A DNA stretch of 8,859 nucleotides, from assembly GCA_043720875.1 (NCBI GenBank), contig JAYSRU010000223.1:1-8859 (forward strand), written 5' to 3'. The position numbers and the translations under genes were made by a program. Numbering within the stretch: the stretch's first letter is position 1; the number at the start of each line of letters is the position of its first letter. The notes under the pieces were generated by a model. The model was not told the origin of the DNA and searched no databases. It was given only the letters and a program-made list of their open reading frames with translations. This stretch comes from JAYSRU01 sp043720875 (GTDB taxonomy: Bacteria; Bacteroidota; Bacteroidia; Flavobacteriales_D; Crocinitomicaceae). Below, piece by piece: positions 6,515 through 8,859 of the stretch.

Positions 6515-7993
6515 ATGCAACAAAGTAATAGGCTCAAAACATTCGTTTTAGGAAATAAATACGTTCTCCTTACGCTGTTACTATATGGTTTCATCTATGC
6601 TAGTATTAGCTTTGCCAACCATTATTACTTTAGAACGTATGCGCTTGACTTAGGTCTTTACACCAAAGCTTTGTATGATTACGCGCACTTCAATTTTGCA
6701 AACAGCTTAATGATTAAAGAGGTTTCAGAATCAATGTTTGGCGGACACTTCGATCTTTACTTAGTCTTATTTTCTCCACTAGTTTACATTTTCGGAACCT
6801 ATACGTTATTGGTTGTACAACTTTTCGCGGTATTGTTTGGCGCGGTTGGTATCTACCGTTATTTTCAACTAGACCAACCCTTAAACGAACGCCTGTCGTA
6901 TTTCGCAATGCTCTACTTTCTTAGCTTTTTTGCTATTTTTTCTGCTTTATCTTTCGATTATCACAGCGTAGTGGTTTCTACGTGTTGCATGCCTTGGTTC
7001 TTTTTGTTTGTGAAAAAGGAAAATTACAAATCCGCATTTTTGTTGCTGTTCTTTTTACTCGTTGGGCAAGAAAACACCTCTCTGTTTTTGGTTTTCATTC
7101 TTATTGGTTTGGCCCTAGAATACCGTAAAGAAAAAAAGAAGCGAACTGTTTTATTGCTTTTCGCATTAATTTCCGCAAGTTATTTTATCCTAATCACACA
7201 ACTTGTAATTCCATCCTTTTCGAATACACAGCGCTACACTGGCTTTAAGTATTCCGTTTTAGGCGTAGGTCCAAAACAAGCACTTGTCTTCTGCATTACA
7301 CATCCAATTACGGCAATTGAAACCCTTTTCATAAATCACATGCACAATCCATTTGGCAATTACGTTAAGCTTGAAACACACCTTATATTATTAGTCTCCG
7401 GACTATTTTTTCTATTCAGAAAACCAACCTTTCTATTCATGTTGCTTCCAATTTATGGTCAAAAGTTCTTTAGCGATAATTTTGTGTATTGGAGTATCGA
7501 TGGGCAATATTCCATAGAGTTTTCTGTGATAATGGCTATTGGAATATTCACCTATATTTCCCAATGTAAGTCAAGAAAAACTCAGGTTGTGCTTTCAATT
7601 ACGGCGCTGATTTGTGTGCTTCTTGGCACAATTCGCGTATTAGATCACACACAATATAAAACCAACAAATCAAAAATACGTTTCTATCAAAGCGCACATT
7701 ACACCAGAAACTATGATGCAGCTAAAGTACATAAAGCCATTTCAAGCTTACCGAAAGACGCTAAAATCAGTGCGCAATCACAATTAATTCCGCATTTGGT
7801 TTTAAGAAAAACCGTCTATCAATTTCCAATCGTAAAGGATGCAGAATATATTCTTTATTCTCCACATGAAAATAATTATCCTTTAACCGAAATTGAATTC
7901 AAAACACAAATAGAATACTTGATAAAAGAAAACAATTGGAAACTTTATTTCGAAGATCAACAGCTCATCGTTCTTAAAAAAACGGTAAAATAA
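6515..7993 (+). CDS. DUF2079 family multi-pass membrane protein
   Basis: This is a 492-residue inner-membrane protein of unknown function. Hydrophobic segments are visible at about 16-34, 80-93, 95-113, 127-146, 150-166, 172-200, 209-232, 287-300, 304-313, 333-349 and 357-374, followed by a hydrophilic C-terminal domain of about 115 residues. DUF2079 is recognised from its typical N-terminal pattern: ALDLGLYTKALYDYAHF at 43-59, GGHFDLYLVLFSPLVYIFG at 76-94, then a conserved histidine after the next helices (FDYHSVVVS at 147-155) and the VGQENTSLF loop at 183-191. Family members resemble GT-C type membrane glycosyltransferases in layout, so lipid-linked sugar transfer is possible but unproven. 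Its start lies 6 bases after the aminopeptidase stop, which suggests co-transcription; a functional link is not evident. Confidence 0.82.
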   Translation: MQQSNRLKTFVLGNKYVLLTLLLYGFIYASISFANHYYFRTYALDLGLYTKALYDYAHFNFANSLMIKEVSESMFGGHFDLYLVLFSPLVYIFGTYTLLVVQLFAVLFGAVGIYRYFQLDQPLNERLSYFAMLYFLSFFAIFSALSFDYHSVVVSTCCMPWFFLFVKKENYKSAFLLLFFLLVGQENTSLFLVFILIGLALEYRKEKKKRTVLLLFALISASYFILITQLVIPSFSNTQRYTGFKYSVLGVGPKQALVFCITHPITAIETLFINHMHNPFGNYVKLETHLILLVSGLFFLFRKPTFLFMLLPIYGQKFFSDNFVYWSIDGQYSIEFSVIMAIGIFTYISQCKSRKTQVVLSITALICVLLGTIRVLDHTQYKTNKSKIRFYQSAHYTRNYDAAKVHKAISSLPKDAKISAQSQLIPHLVLRKTVYQFPIVKDAEYILYSPHENNYPLTEIEFKTQIEYLIKENNWKLYFEDQQLIVLKKTVK

Positions 7994-8015
7994 AGCGATA
8001 TCCTAGCATAATGAT

Positions 8016-8023
8016 TAACTTTG
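8016..8023 (+). promoter_or_regulatory. -7 box of the fumarase promoter
   Basis: TAACTTTG is an exact match to the Bacteroidota -7 consensus TAnnTTTG. It lies in the 54-base gap after the DUF2079 gene, 24 bases before the fumarase ATG, so transcription would start near 8030 and leave a leader under 20 bases. No TTG -33 element is seen at the normal spacing. This suggests fumarase has its own promoter. No terminator hairpin is visible after the DUF2079 stop. Confidence 0.5.
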
Positions 8024-8047
8024 GAATTCACTTTTTCAATTCAAGTT
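8017..8047. repeat. Imperfect inverted repeat between the -7 box and fumarase start
   Basis: The left arm AACTTTGGAATT (8017-8028) pairs with AATTCAAGTT (8038-8047) apart from a two-base bulge, around a 9-base pyrimidine-rich centre. The left arm overlaps the -7 box and the right arm touches the ATG at 8048. If transcription starts near 8030 the left arm is not in the mRNA, so a DNA-binding site is likelier than an RNA hairpin. AT-rich arms make chance plausible. Confidence 0.2.
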
Positions 8048-8859
8048 ATGACAGATTTTTCCTACCAAAATCCATTTCCTCTTTCAAAAGACGATACAGA
8101 ATACCGCAAAATCAGTTCTGATTACGTTAAAGTAGAAAAATTCGGTAATCGTGAAGTTCTTACGATTGATCCAAAAGCACTTGAACTTATTGCGCAAGAA
8201 GCAATTAGCGATGTATCTTTCTATTTACGTTCCGCGCATCTAGAAAAATTAAAGGCTATTATTGACGACCCAGAAGCTACAGACAACGACCGTTTTGTTG
8301 CCTATAATTTACTTCAAAACGCCACAGTTGCAGCGGAAGGTCAATTGCCATCTTGCCAAGATACGGGCACTGCAATTGTAATGGCAAAAAAAGGAGAAGA
8401 CACCTATACGGGCGTAACGGATGAAGAATATTTGTCGAAAGGAATTTATAACACGTACCAAGAAAAAAACCTGCGTTTCTCTCAAATCGTTGCCCTTGAC
8501 ATGTTTGAAGAAAAAAATTCTGGTTCAAATTTACCCGCACAAATAGATATTTATGCTAAAAAAGGGATGTCGTATGAATTTCTATTTTTAGCAAAAGGAG
8601 GTGGTTCTGCCAACAAAACGTTCTTGTATCAAAAAACAAAATCATTGTTAAATGACACCTCACTGGAAGAATTTGTAAAGGATAAAATCAAAGATTTAGG
8701 AACTTCTGCTTGTCCGCCTTATCACCTTGCTTTAGTGATTGGAGGAACATCCGCAGAAGCGAACCTTGGCGTTGTTAAAAAAGCTTCGGCAGGTTATTTT
8801 GATCATTTACCAACAGAAGGAAATCTTGGAGGGCAAGCCTTTCGTGATTTGGAATGGGA
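8048..8859 (+). CDS. Class I fumarate hydratase (iron-sulfur, 3' end missing)
   Basis: The first 270 codons are present and the gene runs off the right edge; family members have about 530-550 residues, so about half is shown. Class I fumarases interconvert fumarate and malate in the TCA cycle with an oxygen-sensitive 4Fe-4S cluster. Diagnostic stretches are LPSCQDTGTAI at 100-110 with cluster ligand Cys103, the active-site region AKGGGSANKT at 182-191, and GTSACPPYHLALVIGGTSAE at 218-237 with the second ligand Cys222. These correspond in position to Cys105 and Cys224 of E. coli FumA. The third cluster cysteine and the C-terminal beta domain lie beyond the window. The ATG at 8048 gives the usual short N-terminus (MTDFSYQNPFPL). 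The gene has its own -7 box at 8016-8023. Confidence 0.95.
   Translation, partial: MTDFSYQNPFPLSKDDTEYRKISSDYVKVEKFGNREVLTIDPKALELIAQEAISDVSFYLRSAHLEKLKAIIDDPEATDNDRFVAYNLLQNATVAAEGQLPSCQDTGTAIVMAKKGEDTYTGVTDEEYLSKGIYNTYQEKNLRFSQIVALDMFEEKNSGSNLPAQIDIYAKKGMSYEFLFLAKGGGSANKTFLYQKTKSLLNDTSLEEFVKDKIKDLGTSACPPYHLALVIGGTSAEANLGVVKKASAGYFDHLPTEGNLGGQAFRDLEW

Noticed and set aside
8277..8540. Open frame of 87 codons on the - strand
   Set aside because: It lies antisense inside the clearly conserved class I fumarase gene and its translation resembles no family I know.
1..8859. Mobile element, phage, CRISPR, toxin-antitoxin or defence system
   Set aside because: Every gene over the whole window is a recognisable core or envelope family on compact spacing; no transposase, integrase, direct repeat array or tRNA was seen on either strand.

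Overview
The window looks like an ordinary stretch of chromosome from a low-GC member of the Bacteroidota, probably in or near the Flavobacteriales. Four things point that way: Bacteroidota-type promoter -7 boxes (TAnnTTTG) before two genes, no visible Shine-Dalgarno sequence before any start codon, a histidine kinase with the Bacteroidota-style MTHELKTPI H-box and no HAMP domain, and a MoeB-type enzyme fused to a rhodanese domain. The phylum is inferred from these traits; no marker gene was compared. Both ends cut through genes.

The left half (2-3303, + strand) is a tight run of four genes with gaps of only 15, 11 and 3 bases: the C-terminal part of a MoeB/ThiF-type adenylyltransferase with a rhodanese tail, a two-TM sensor histidine kinase, its OmpR-family response regulator (the pair resembles Bacteroides RprX/RprY), and tsaB, a subunit of the machinery that makes the tRNA modification t6A. 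The spacing suggests co-transcription, which would tie a membrane stress or signal sensor to a housekeeping translation gene.

A single - strand gene (about 3308-3781) encodes a small biotin carboxyl carrier protein. It converges on tsaB with a 4-base gap and diverges from the next + strand unit. The divergent intergenic region of about 170 bases holds a recurring TTAGACTTT/AAAGTCTAA motif next to candidate promoters for both directions.

The right half (3953-8859, + strand) holds a large lipoprotein M1-family zinc aminopeptidase with a HEAT-like C-terminal region, then, 6 bases on, a DUF2079 multi-pass membrane protein. After a 54-base gap with its own -7 box comes a class I (iron-sulfur) fumarase that runs off the right edge.

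I found no mobile element, CRISPR array, RNA gene, phage gene, toxin-antitoxin pair or recognisable defence system, and no intergenic stretch over 300 bases. I do not see an undescribed system here. The most interesting leads are the divergent intergenic motif and the sensor-regulator-tsaB gene order.
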